Shown here: in pieces, positions 1 through 6,269 of the stretch
How positions within the stretch are numbered: position 1 is the first letter of the stretch
How the letters are laid out: every line of letters starts with the position of its first letter
Notes under the pieces: model-generated
Told to the model about the DNA's origin: nothing
What the model saw: the letters and a program-made list of their open reading frames with translations, nothing else
Database searches by the model: none
Position numbers and translations under genes: made by a program
Assembly (NCBI GenBank): GCA_015661095.1
Contig: JACVQI010000107.1
Coordinates: 1-6,768, forward strand
From: Gammaproteobacteria bacterium
GTDB taxonomy: Bacteria > Pseudomonadota > Gammaproteobacteria > Eutrophobiales > Eutrophobiaceae
Length of the DNA stretch: 6,768 nt
Reading direction: 5' to 3'

Positions 1-306
1 CGCGGCATCCAGCATTTTCTGTAATTCACCCTTCTGGTGCAGATCCAGGGTGATATCACAGCCGCCGATCAATTCACCATTGATAAACACCTGTGGGAAG
101 GTGGGCCAGTTGGATACCTTGGGCAGGTTCGCCCGCACGTCGGGTGCGGCCAGGATATCCACGTAGGTAAACTTCGCGTTGCAGTCCTTCAAGGCCTCAG
201 CTGTGCGCATGGAGAAACCGCATTGCGGGAATTCAGGCGAGCCTTTCATGAACAGCACTACGGGGTTGTCGGCAATAATGGTTTTAATTTCTTCAATAAC
301 GTCCAT
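1..306 (-). CDS. grxD: Monothiol glutaredoxin, Grx4 family (3' end cut by window edge)
   Basis: CGFS-type monothiol glutaredoxin, a cytosolic protein that binds a [2Fe-2S] cluster with glutathione, often together with BolA proteins, and passes it to Fe-S enzymes. Visible in the 102 residues present: Lys21 in the MKG motif, the active-site CGFS at 29-32 after PEFPQ, the cis-proline motif WPTFPQ at 67-72, and the GELIGGCDI segment at 77-85 that contacts glutathione. E. coli Grx4 is about 115 residues, so only a short C-terminal tail is missing. The ATG at 306 has a GAGG ribosome site (317-320, minus strand) 10 nt upstream. It lies 75 nt downstream of the hydantoinase-B-like gene on the same strand. 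That gap is AT-rich and has neither a convincing terminator nor a convincing promoter, so co-transcription is possible. The family call is certain; the symbol follows the E. coli orthologue. Confidence 0.95.
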   Translation of the reverse strand, partial: MDVIEEIKTIIADNPVVLFMKGSPEFPQCGFSMRTAEALKDCNAKFTYVDILAAPDVRANLPKVSNWPTFPQVFINGELIGGCDITLDLHQKGELQKMLDAA

Positions 307-381
307 TCGACGGATACCTCAAGGTTAACGGAAATAACAGAGTAATTTAGTCAGGCTTTAATAGTGTATAACGAATCTTGA

Positions 382-1908
382 TTAAGGTGAAGGTCCCCAA
401 CCACCGCCACCGGGGGTTTCGATTTTCAGAATGTCACCGGCCCTGGCATTAATAGTGAATTTTCCGGGTAGCGATCGCTGATTAAGGGTATTGCTGCCAG
501 GTTTCCCCGGTGTCCCGCCTTGCAAACCCCAGGGCGCATGCCGGCGCCGTTCGGATAGCAGCGTGACCGTGCTATCCGCCAGAAATTCATATTCCCGGAT
601 CAAACCGTTGCCACCGCTGTGCCGGCCGGCGCCGCCCGAGTGGCGCCGGATACCGTATTGGCGGATACGCAGGGGATAATACATCTCTAGGACCTCGATC
701 GGAGTGTTGAGGGTATTGGTCATATGCGTCTGCACGGCATGCAGCCCCGGTCCGGTCGGACCGGCGCCCATACCACCACCCAGGGTCTCATAATAATCCC
801 ACTCGCCCGTACCCATGGCGATGTTGTTCATACTGCCATGGCTGGCGGCCGGGATGCGATCCGGGATGGCGCTCGCCAGCGCCCCCAGGATCACGTCCAC
901 GATGCGGGTGCTGGTTTCCACATTACCGGCGGCGACCGCTGCGGGGGCGGCGGCATGTACCAGACTGCCGGTAGGGGCCTGCAGGCGTAATGGCCGGAAA
1001 CTGCCCGCACAAGCCGGTGTCCGGGCTGGCATCAGGCAATAAAAACAATAATAAACAGCGGCGGCTGTGACCGACAGCGGGCAGTTGATATTGCCCTGGA
1101 CCTGGGCCGCGGTCCCGGCAAAATCCACAGTCACCTGATCGCCGCTGACAAGGATGGTGGCGGTGATGGGGATATCGGTATTACCCAGGCCGTCATCGTC
1201 CATGACATCTATATATGTATAAGAACCAGCCGGGATCGCCCGGATGCCCGTCAGAGCCAGCCTTTCCGCATAGTCATTCAAGCCGGTCAGTAAGGATTGA
1301 AACTGGCTGGACCCGGTTTCGTGGATAACCTTCCCCACCAGTGCGACGCCTTTACGTACTGAACTGACCTGCGCAGACAGGTCGGCGCGGGTGATGTCGG
1401 GGCGGTGCACCTGCCGGTACAAAGGGGCGATGATTGCCTCGATCAACCGATGGTTGCGATACAGTATCCCGGGCGGGATTAATATGCCTTCCTCATGGAT
1501 GGACTGCGCCAGCGGCATCGAGCCGGGCGTGCTGGCGCCGATATCGGCATGATGGGCACGATTGGCGGCGAAACCCATTAATTGATTACCATAAAATACC
1601 GGCGCCAGCAGGGTGATATCGGGCAGGTGGGTGCCGCCCAGGTAAGGATCATTCAGGATGAGTACATCGCCATCCTGCCAACTGAATCGATGGACAACAT
1701 CGCGCATGGCATAAGCCATGCTGCCCAGATGCACCGGGATATGCGCCGCCTGGGCGCATAATTCACCGCTGGCGTCGAATATCGCGCAGGAAAAATCCAG
1801 CCGGTCGCGGATATTGGGTGAAAAGGCCGAGTATTGCAGGATGGCACCCATCTCCGCGCAAATGGACTGGATGCGGCTGGTAAACAGAGCGAGTTCGATT
1901 GCGTTCAT
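382..1908 (-). CDS. Hydantoinase B/oxoprolinase family protein (HyuB-like)
   Basis: 508-residue protein of the HyuB family, the B subunit of ATP-dependent hydantoinases and 5-oxoprolinases, related to acetone carboxylase subunits. Family landmarks run in order: the N-terminal SPNIRDRLDFSCAIFD stretch (30-45), AAHIPVHLGSM (54-64), NDPYLGGTHLPD (86-97), ANRAHHADIG (115-124), DFAGTA (262-267), AGNVETS (328-334), NTPIEVLE..YP (401-412), a Gly-rich GGAGRHSGG (425-433), APWGLQGG (458-465) and the terminal TPGGGGWG (498-505). Length and ending are typical, so the gene looks intact. The frame stays open upstream to 2109, but that extension has no family similarity and runs into the divergent gene. 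The ATG at 1908 starts exactly where the family alignment starts, although no good Shine-Dalgarno precedes it. HyuB normally works with an ATP-binding HyuA subunit, which is absent here. Residue 125 is Ala where the family usually has a second Gly (DIGG). Substrate unknown. Confidence 0.9.
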   Translation of the reverse strand: MNAIELALFTSRIQSICAEMGAILQYSAFSPNIRDRLDFSCAIFDASGELCAQAAHIPVHLGSMAYAMRDVVHRFSWQDGDVLILNDPYLGGTHLPDITLLAPVFYGNQLMGFAANRAHHADIGASTPGSMPLAQSIHEEGILIPPGILYRNHRLIEAIIAPLYRQVHRPDITRADLSAQVSSVRKGVALVGKVIHETGSSQFQSLLTGLNDYAERLALTGIRAIPAGSYTYIDVMDDDGLGNTDIPITATILVSGDQVTVDFAGTAAQVQGNINCPLSVTAAAVYYCFYCLMPARTPACAGSFRPLRLQAPTGSLVHAAAPAAVAAGNVETSTRIVDVILGALASAIPDRIPAASHGSMNNIAMGTGEWDYYETLGGGMGAGPTGPGLHAVQTHMTNTLNTPIEVLEMYYPLRIRQYGIRRHSGGAGRHSGGNGLIREYEFLADSTVTLLSERRRHAPWGLQGGTPGKPGSNTLNQRSLPGKFTINARAGDILKIETPGGGGWGPSP

Positions 1909-1930
1909 GGGATAATCGCGTACACAAATG

Positions 1931-1959
1931 GTGAAAGACGGCTCGGACGGCAGTATAAT
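1931..1959 (+). promoter_or_regulatory. Predicted sigma70 promoter for the PuuD-like gene
   Basis: GTGAAA (1931-1936, 4 of 6 to the -35 consensus), a 17-nt spacer and a perfect TATAAT (1954-1959) point toward the PuuD-like membrane gene. The start would fall near 1966, giving a leader of about 50 nt that carries GGGGAG at 2004-2009. The -10 overlaps the minus-strand -10, so polymerase should be able to occupy only one of the two promoters at a time. Prediction only. Confidence 0.6.
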
Positions 1960-1979
1960 TCGTGCCGGTGCAGTGTAAA
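1952..1979 (-). promoter_or_regulatory. Predicted sigma70 promoter for the HyuB-like gene
   Basis: On the minus strand a -35 box TTTACA (1979-1974, 5 of 6 to consensus), a 16-nt spacer and a -10 box TATACT (1957-1952, 5 of 6) point toward the HyuB-like gene. Transcription would start near 1945 and give a leader of about 37 nt without an evident Shine-Dalgarno. The -10 box shares four bases (1954-1957) with the -10 box of the opposite promoter. This is a prediction from sequence only. Confidence 0.55.
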
Positions 1980-2017
1980 GTAATACTCGATACTTACTGA
2001 AATGGGGAGAACATACA

Positions 2018-2605
2018 ATGAATCCACTTAAGTCGATCCCGGCGACCATTACGCTCGGCTTTGTCGCCGCTATTGTTATTGCGCTGCTGATCGGCGGCGA
2101 GGTCAGCAACCGGGTCTGGTCCCTGACCGTCTGGTTGCATGTGTTTTTTGGGGTGATCTGGATTGGGCTGCTGTATTATTTCAACTTCGTTCAGGTTCCA
2201 TCGATCGCGGCGGCGGCCGCCGATACTGGTGGTCCCGGACCGGCCGCGATTAATAAATATGTCGCCCCGCGGGCCCTGCTCTGGTTCCGCTGGGGGGCGG
2301 TGGCAACGTGGTTGACTGGTGCCGCGGCGCTGGAAGCCGCAGGTTGGGGTATAGCCGATGCCTTTTTATTGAAAGAAGGTGTGAGAATCATCGGCATTGG
2401 CACCTGGCTGGGTACCATTATGTTATTTAACGTCTGGGTGCTGATCTGGCCGAACCAGAAAAAGATACTGGGTATTGTGACAGCCACGCCGGAAGCGATC
2501 GCCAAGGCCAAAGTAGTGGCCCTGATGGCCTCCCGCACTAACGCGCTGTTATCCATCCCTATGCTGATGTGCATGGTGGGAATGATGCATGGCTTGCCAC
2601 TGTAG
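2018..2605 (+). CDS. Urate_ox_N/PuuD-like integral membrane protein, no cytochrome c domain
   Basis: 195-residue hydrophobic protein resembling the membrane domain of the cytochrome c urate oxidase PuuD (Urate_ox_N family). Five likely membrane helices lie at about 10-27, 36-57, 86-106, 121-144 and 171-190. Family-like motifs are the H41-FFGVIWIG-LLYYFNFVQVP segment (41-61), RWGAVATWLTG (91-101), FNVWVLIWPNQKKI (137-150) and ASRTNALLSIPMLMCM (171-186). His41 and His191 are possible heme ligands; that is inference. Full PuuD is roughly 400 residues or more, with a C-terminal cytochrome c. Here there is no CxxCH motif and a TAG ends the frame cleanly, so a urate oxidase role should not be assumed. 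The start is well supported: GGGGAG at 2004-2009 lies 8 nt before the ATG, behind a good promoter. It is divergent from the HyuB-like gene and followed by a terminator, so probably monocistronic. Function unknown. Confidence 0.85.
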   Translation: MNPLKSIPATITLGFVAAIVIALLIGGEVSNRVWSLTVWLHVFFGVIWIGLLYYFNFVQVPSIAAAAADTGGPGPAAINKYVAPRALLWFRWGAVATWLTGAAALEAAGWGIADAFLLKEGVRIIGIGTWLGTIMLFNVWVLIWPNQKKILGIVTATPEAIAKAKVVALMASRTNALLSIPMLMCMVGMMHGLPL

Positions 2606-2607
2606 TT

Positions 2608-2613
2608 TATAAT
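2608..2613 (+). promoter_or_regulatory. Candidate -10 box (TATAAT) ahead of argD
   Basis: A perfect TATAAT sits 2 nt after the stop codon of the PuuD-like gene. No good -35 box is present at 16-18 nt upstream (at best 2 of 6 matches), and there is no TG extension, so the promoter is uncertain. If real, its start near 2620 would place the hairpin at 2631-2651 in the argD leader. Between the hairpin and argD I found only a weak CATTAT (2666-2671). Confidence 0.25.
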
Positions 2614-2630
2614 CAAGCTGTTACCAGCAC

Positions 2631-2658
2631 AGCCCGGCGTAATGCCGGGCTTGTTATT
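2631..2658 (+). terminator. Rho-independent terminator after the PuuD-like gene
   Basis: AGCCCGGC (2631-2638) and GCCGGGCT (2644-2651) form a perfect 8-bp GC-rich stem with a 5-nt loop, followed by TGTTATTT. It lies 25 nt after the stop codon of the PuuD-like gene. The T tract is interrupted, so termination may be partial. Confidence 0.75.
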
Positions 2659-2689
2659 TCCGTCTCATTATCGTCGAGCAAGGCGCGGC

Positions 2690-3871
2690 ATGAACATGAA
2701 CAGTTCCATCATGGCAACGTATAAACGGTTACCGATCGCTTTTACCAGCGGCGCCGGGGCCTGGTTGTGTGATCAGGCCGGTAATCGCTATTTCGATGCC
2801 CTCAGCGGCATATCGGTGTGCAGTATCGGCCATGCCAATCCGGTTTTGGCTGAGGCGCTTTGCGACCAGGCGAGTAAGCTTATCCATACCTCCAATCTTT
2901 ACGAAATACCGTTACAGGAACAGCTGGCCCGCCGCTTATGCGGGTTATCGGGACTGGATCAGGTGTTTTTCGCCAATTCCGGCGCCGAAGCCAACGAAGC
3001 CGCCATCAAGTTATGCCGTAAATATGCCCATAATAAAGGTGTTCATGACCCCGTGATTGTGGTCATGGATGGCAGTTTTCACGGCCGGACCCTGGCTACG
3101 CTGACCGCCACCGGGAATGACAAGATCAAGGCTGGTTTCGGGCCGTTTGTTCCCGGTTTTCATGCCGTGCCCTATAATAATGTGGCCGCCATCCGTGCCC
3201 TTGCTGGCTCGGATATGGCGATCGTCGCGGTCATGCTGGAACCCATCCAGGGTGAAGGTGGGATCCGGATCCCGAACCCGACATTTTTGCAGGAGGTAAA
3301 GGATCTGTGCGAAGAACAAGGCTGGTTACTGGTATTGGACGAGATTCAGACCGGTATGTGTCGTACCGGCAAGTGGTTTGCCTGGCAACACTCGTCCGTG
3401 CGTCCCGATATCATGACACTCGCCAAGGCCCTGGGTAACGGCATCCCGATAGGCGCCTGTCTGGCCAATAACAGGGTGGCTGAGGCCATGGGCGCGGGAA
3501 GTCATGGCTCAACCTTCGGCGGCAGTCCGTTCGCCAGCAGGGCATCGATAACGGTGATTGATTACATGACCGAGCATGCTCTGGGTGAGCGGGCCAGAAC
3601 CCTGGGCGCTAAAATGTTGCAACAATTCACAGAGACACTGGCACCATTGGCAGGCATACGCGAGGTTCGCGGCAAGGGTCTTATGTTTGGCATCGAATTG
3701 ACCAGGGACTGTGGCGAGCTGGTGGAGATGGCTCTGCGTGACCGTTTATTATTGAACGTTACCGCTGATAATGTAGTGCGCTTATTGCCGCCACTGATCA
3801 TCAGCGACGCTGAGGCGGAGCACATGATCAACCAGGTCTGCAGTTTGATCAGAAAATTCCTGGCCGGGTAG
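2690..3871 (+). CDS. argD: Acetylornithine aminotransferase (PLP-dependent, class III)
   Basis: Catalyses transfer of the amino group from glutamate to N-acetylglutamate semialdehyde, giving N-acetylornithine, in cytosolic arginine synthesis. ArgD enzymes may also act on the succinyl-diaminopimelate intermediate of lysine synthesis. Class III aminotransferase landmarks in the 393 residues are NSGAEANEAAIK (96-107), SFHGRT (129-134), EPIQGEGGI (184-192), the PLP-pyridine Asp217 in DEIQTG (217-222), the Schiff-base Lys246 in LAKALGNGIPIGA (244-256) and STFGGSP (274-280). Length is normal. The frame is open back to an ATG at 2642, but that lies inside the terminator hairpin. The ATG at 2690 has AAGG at 2680-2683, 6 nt upstream; ATGs at 2696 and 2711 remain possible. 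argF follows after 5 nt, which supports the arginine role over other class III aminotransferases. No clear ARG box (ArgR operator) was found upstream. Confidence 0.93.
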   Translation: MNMNSSIMATYKRLPIAFTSGAGAWLCDQAGNRYFDALSGISVCSIGHANPVLAEALCDQASKLIHTSNLYEIPLQEQLARRLCGLSGLDQVFFANSGAEANEAAIKLCRKYAHNKGVHDPVIVVMDGSFHGRTLATLTATGNDKIKAGFGPFVPGFHAVPYNNVAAIRALAGSDMAIVAVMLEPIQGEGGIRIPNPTFLQEVKDLCEEQGWLLVLDEIQTGMCRTGKWFAWQHSSVRPDIMTLAKALGNGIPIGACLANNRVAEAMGAGSHGSTFGGSPFASRASITVIDYMTEHALGERARTLGAKMLQQFTETLAPLAGIREVRGKGLMFGIELTRDCGELVEMALRDRLLLNVTADNVVRLLPPLIISDAEAEHMINQVCSLIRKFLAG

Positions 3872-3876
3872 GACGT

Positions 3877-4791
3877 ATGGCGATTCGTCACTTTCTCAGT
3901 CTCTCTGATTTCAGCAGTGCGGAATTACGGCAGTTGATCCTGCGCGCCTGCGAATTAAAACAGCAGTGCCGAAACCGTAGCATGCAGCAGACGCATCCGG
4001 GCCGGGTGCTGGCCATGATCTTCGAGAAATCTTCCACCAGGACCAGGGTCTCGTTTGAAACGGCCATGGCGCAATTGGGCGGGCATGCGATCTTTCTGTC
4101 GCCACAGGATTCGCAACTGGGCCGGGGTGAACCGCTCGCCGACATGGCCCGAGTGCTGTCGCAAATGGTGGATTGCGTCATGATCAGGACTTATGAGCAT
4201 GGCAAGCTGGAGGAATTCGCCCGGCATTCGACTATTCCGGTCATCAATGGTCTGTCCGATACCTATCACCCGTGCCAGTTACTGGCGGACATGCAGACCT
4301 ATTATGAAATACGGGGCGACATCAGTGGTCGCCAGGTCTGTTGGCTGGGGGATGGCAATAATATGTGCAACTCCTATATCAACGCCGCGCGTATGTTCGA
4401 TTTTACATTGCATATCGCCAGCCCGGCGGATTACCGGCCACGTGCTGACATACTCAATCAGTCCGCGGGTAAGATAGTGGTAACCGACGATCCACGGGCT
4501 GCTATCCAGGGTGCTGATCTGGTCGTGACCGATGTCTGGGCGAGCATGGGTCAGGAGCAGGAGTTGTCTATGAGGAAACAAAAGTTTCGGACCTATCAGG
4601 TCACTCAGGAACTGCTGGCGCTGGCCGCTGACAATGCGCTGTTTATGCATTGCCTGCCGGCGCATCGGGGCGAGGAAGTCACAGCCGAAGTCATCGATGG
4701 TCCGCGCAGTGTAGTCTGGGAGGAGGCCGGAAACCGGCTGCATACACAAAAGGCGCTGCTGGAATTTCTGCTGTGTGAGCAGAATGGCTGA
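3877..4791 (+). CDS. argF: Ornithine carbamoyltransferase, anabolic type
   Basis: Joins carbamoyl phosphate and ornithine to give citrulline, the sixth step of arginine synthesis, as a cytosolic homotrimer in most bacteria. Visible in 304 residues: the carbamoyl-phosphate loop STRTR (53-57), SFETAM (59-64), MIRTYEH (102-108), HPCQLLAD (131-138), the inter-domain region LGDGNNMCNSY (157-167), the ornithine-side segment DVWASMGQE (219-227) and the HCLPAHRGEEV catalytic loop (258-268). All key residues are present and length is typical. The ATG follows the argD stop by 5 nt, with AGGA at 3870-3873 only 3 nt upstream, so translation is probably coupled to argD. The gene order with argD, and the absence of arcA or arcC nearby, point to the anabolic ArgF and not a catabolic ArcB. 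No terminator is evident in the 56 nt before surE. Confidence 0.96.
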   Translation: MAIRHFLSLSDFSSAELRQLILRACELKQQCRNRSMQQTHPGRVLAMIFEKSSTRTRVSFETAMAQLGGHAIFLSPQDSQLGRGEPLADMARVLSQMVDCVMIRTYEHGKLEEFARHSTIPVINGLSDTYHPCQLLADMQTYYEIRGDISGRQVCWLGDGNNMCNSYINAARMFDFTLHIASPADYRPRADILNQSAGKIVVTDDPRAAIQGADLVVTDVWASMGQEQELSMRKQKFRTYQVTQELLALAADNALFMHCLPAHRGEEVTAEVIDGPRSVVWEEAGNRLHTQKALLEFLLCEQNG

Positions 4792-4824
4792 TACTATATT
4801 CAAGCAGTCACACCCCGAGCGGTT

Positions 4825-4864
4825 AGGAGATATGATCCGGTCCAAGCATGCATTTCTTACTTAG
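4825..4864 (+). other. Strong Shine-Dalgarno with a ten-codon open frame overlapping the surE start
   Basis: AGGAG at 4825-4829 is followed after only 2 nt by an ATG (4832) opening a ten-codon frame (MIRSKHAFLT) that stops at TAG 4862-4864, 14 nt inside surE. The surE ATG at 4848 is 18 nt from that AGGAG, too far for normal use, and has only a weak AAG nearby. The short frame could deliver ribosomes to surE by termination and re-initiation. Alternatively, the site serves surE through local folding and the short frame is chance. The 2-nt spacing is poor for the short frame too. Confidence 0.3.
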
Positions 4865-5603
4865 TAACGACGACGGTTATCAGGCAATCGGTCTTGAACT
4901 GCTTGCGAAAGCTTTATCTGAACTGGGGCAGGTCACGGTGGTGGCTCCGGAACGCGACCGTAGCGGCGCCAGCAATTCGCTGACCCTGGATGCCCCCATT
5001 TATCCCAAAAAGGCCGCCAACGGTTTTATTTATGTGAATGGCACGCCGACCGATTGCGTGCATCTTGCCATCACCGGTTTACTGGAACAGGAACCGGACA
5101 TGGTCATCAGCGGCGTCAACGCCGGCGCCAATCTGGGTGATGATGTCCTCTATTCGGGCACGGTAGCAGCGGCGATGGAAGGCCGCTTTCTCGGCCGTAC
5201 TGCCATGGCCATCTCCCTGGTGGGCGAAAATGTCAGTCATTTTGACACCGCGGTACGCGTCGTACGGGAGTTGGTCCAGGAGATGCTGGCGAAACCGCTC
5301 GATCCCGGGTTATTGCTGAATATCAATGTCCCGGATGTGCCCTATGACAAACTGGGGCGGCTCGAAGTCACGCGTCTGGGTCAGCGGCACAAATCTGAGC
5401 CCGCGATAAAAATGAAGGACCCGAGAGGCCGCGTGGTTTACTGGGTCGGCCCCGTCGGGCCGGGTGTCGATGAAGGGCCGGGCACGGATTTTTATGCGGT
5501 CAGCCATGGTAACGTCTCCATCACACCATTGCAGTACGATTTGACGCGTTATGGCGTCCTCGAAGACTTGTCTATCTGGGTGGCTGGAATCGAAAATCAA
5601 TGA
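4848..5603 (+). CDS. surE: 5'/3'-nucleotidase SurE
   Basis: Metal-dependent phosphatase that removes phosphate from 5'- and 3'-nucleoside monophosphates and can act on short polyphosphate; a cytosolic protein linked to stationary-phase survival. Family landmarks in 251 residues are LLSNDDG (4-10) with metal ligands Asp8 and Asp9, VVAPERDRSGASNSLTL (31-47) with ligand Ser39, NGTPTDCV (64-71), ISGVNAG (87-93) with ligand Asn91, GDDVLYSGTVAAAMEG (97-112), LNINVPD (147-153 region) and SITPLQYDLT near the C-terminus. Length matches the family. The start is forced: the frame is closed by TGA at 4833 and no other start codon lies between. Residue 14 is Ile where the family usually has Pro (ApG becomes AIG). 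pcm overlaps its stop codon, and argF lies 56 nt upstream without an evident terminator. Confidence 0.97.
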   Translation: MHFLLSNDDGYQAIGLELLAKALSELGQVTVVAPERDRSGASNSLTLDAPIYPKKAANGFIYVNGTPTDCVHLAITGLLEQEPDMVISGVNAGANLGDDVLYSGTVAAAMEGRFLGRTAMAISLVGENVSHFDTAVRVVRELVQEMLAKPLDPGLLLNINVPDVPYDKLGRLEVTRLGQRHKSEPAIKMKDPRGRVVYWVGPVGPGVDEGPGTDFYAVSHGNVSITPLQYDLTRYGVLEDLSIWVAGIENQ

Positions 5604-6259
5604 GCAGTGAATTTCAAGGCATCGGTATGACCTCGCAGCGCTCGCGTGATCGTCTGGTCTTGCAATTGCGGGACATGGATATCCAGTCCGAGGTGGTGCT
5701 GGAAGTTATCAAGAGCACACCCAGACATATCTTTATCGATGAAGCTCTGGCCTCGCGCGCTTATGACAATACCGCTTTGCCGATCGGACATAACCAGACC
5801 ATTTCGCAACCCTATATCGTTGCCCGCATGGTTGAGGCCTTGCTGGAAGGACAACAACCGGAAAAAGTATTGGAGATCGGCACGGGTTGCGGTTATCAGA
5901 CCGCGATCCTGTCAAGATTGGTCAAGCGGGTATATTCGATTGAAAGAATAGAGGCCTTGTTAGTGAAAGCGCGGGAGCGGTTTCGGGCGCTGAAATGCAC
6001 GAATATCCGGGCTAAATACGGCGATGGTAACCGCGGTTGGCCGGAGCATGCCCCCTTCGATGCTATTATCGTCTCGGCCGCGCCGATGGGTGTGCCCGCA
6101 CAGTTACTGGAACAACTGCAGATAAATGGCAAACTGATTATCCCCGTCGGCCGCAGTGGCGAGCAGCAACTGCTGTCGATCTTGCGCACAGAAGACGACT
6201 TCGTGGAAAAGCGGCTCGATTGGGTGAGTTTCGTGCCGATGATAGAAGGAGTAGGATAG
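5600..6259 (+). CDS. pcm: Protein-L-isoaspartate O-methyltransferase
   Basis: Methylates the abnormal L-isoaspartyl residues that form when Asn and Asp age, using S-adenosylmethionine, so that they revert to normal aspartate; a cytosolic protein-repair enzyme. In 219 residues: the Y-DNTALPIG region (55-63), the catalytic QTISQPYIVA (66-75) with Ser69, the SAM-binding motif EIGTGCGYQTA (92-102), the acidic motif II at YSIERIE (112-118), GDGNRGWPE (141-149) and IIVSAAP (156-162). Length agrees with the E. coli enzyme (about 208 residues) plus a short N-terminal addition. Its ATG overlaps the surE stop as ATGA (5600-5603) with only a weak GGAA upstream, so it is expected to depend on coupling to surE translation. 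The surE-pcm-nlpD order is the standard one. Confidence 0.97.
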   Translation: MSSEFQGIGMTSQRSRDRLVLQLRDMDIQSEVVLEVIKSTPRHIFIDEALASRAYDNTALPIGHNQTISQPYIVARMVEALLEGQQPEKVLEIGTGCGYQTAILSRLVKRVYSIERIEALLVKARERFRALKCTNIRAKYGDGNRGWPEHAPFDAIIVSAAPMGVPAQLLEQLQINGKLIIPVGRSGEQQLLSILRTEDDFVEKRLDWVSFVPMIEGVG

Positions 6260-6269
6260 CAATTTGCGC

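Noticed and set aside
307..381. Promoter or terminator between the HyuB-like gene and grxD
   Set aside because: AT-rich, but no hairpin with a T tract, and no -10/-35 pair better than 4 and 3 matches at sensible spacing.
1909..2109. N-terminal 67-residue extension of the HyuB-like frame
   Set aside because: It overlaps the divergent gene and both promoters, has no family similarity, and the family alignment begins at the ATG at 1908.
2191..2616. 141-codon minus-strand frame opposite the PuuD-like gene
   Set aside because: No recognisable family, and it lies entirely opposite a gene with clear membrane-family motifs, a promoter and a ribosome site.
2642..2689. Upstream ATG for argD at 2642
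   Set aside because: It lies inside the terminator loop without a ribosome site and adds 16 residues not expected in ArgD; the ATG at 2690 has AAGG at proper spacing.
3260..3273. Perfect 14-bp palindrome GGGATCCGGATCCC inside argD
   Set aside because: It encodes conserved residues G-I-R-I-P of the ArgD motif region, occurs once and has no partner, so it is most simply a coding coincidence.
4279..4845. 188-codon minus-strand frame opposite argF
   Set aside because: It is a shadow of argF, with no recognisable domain, while argF on the other strand has every family motif.
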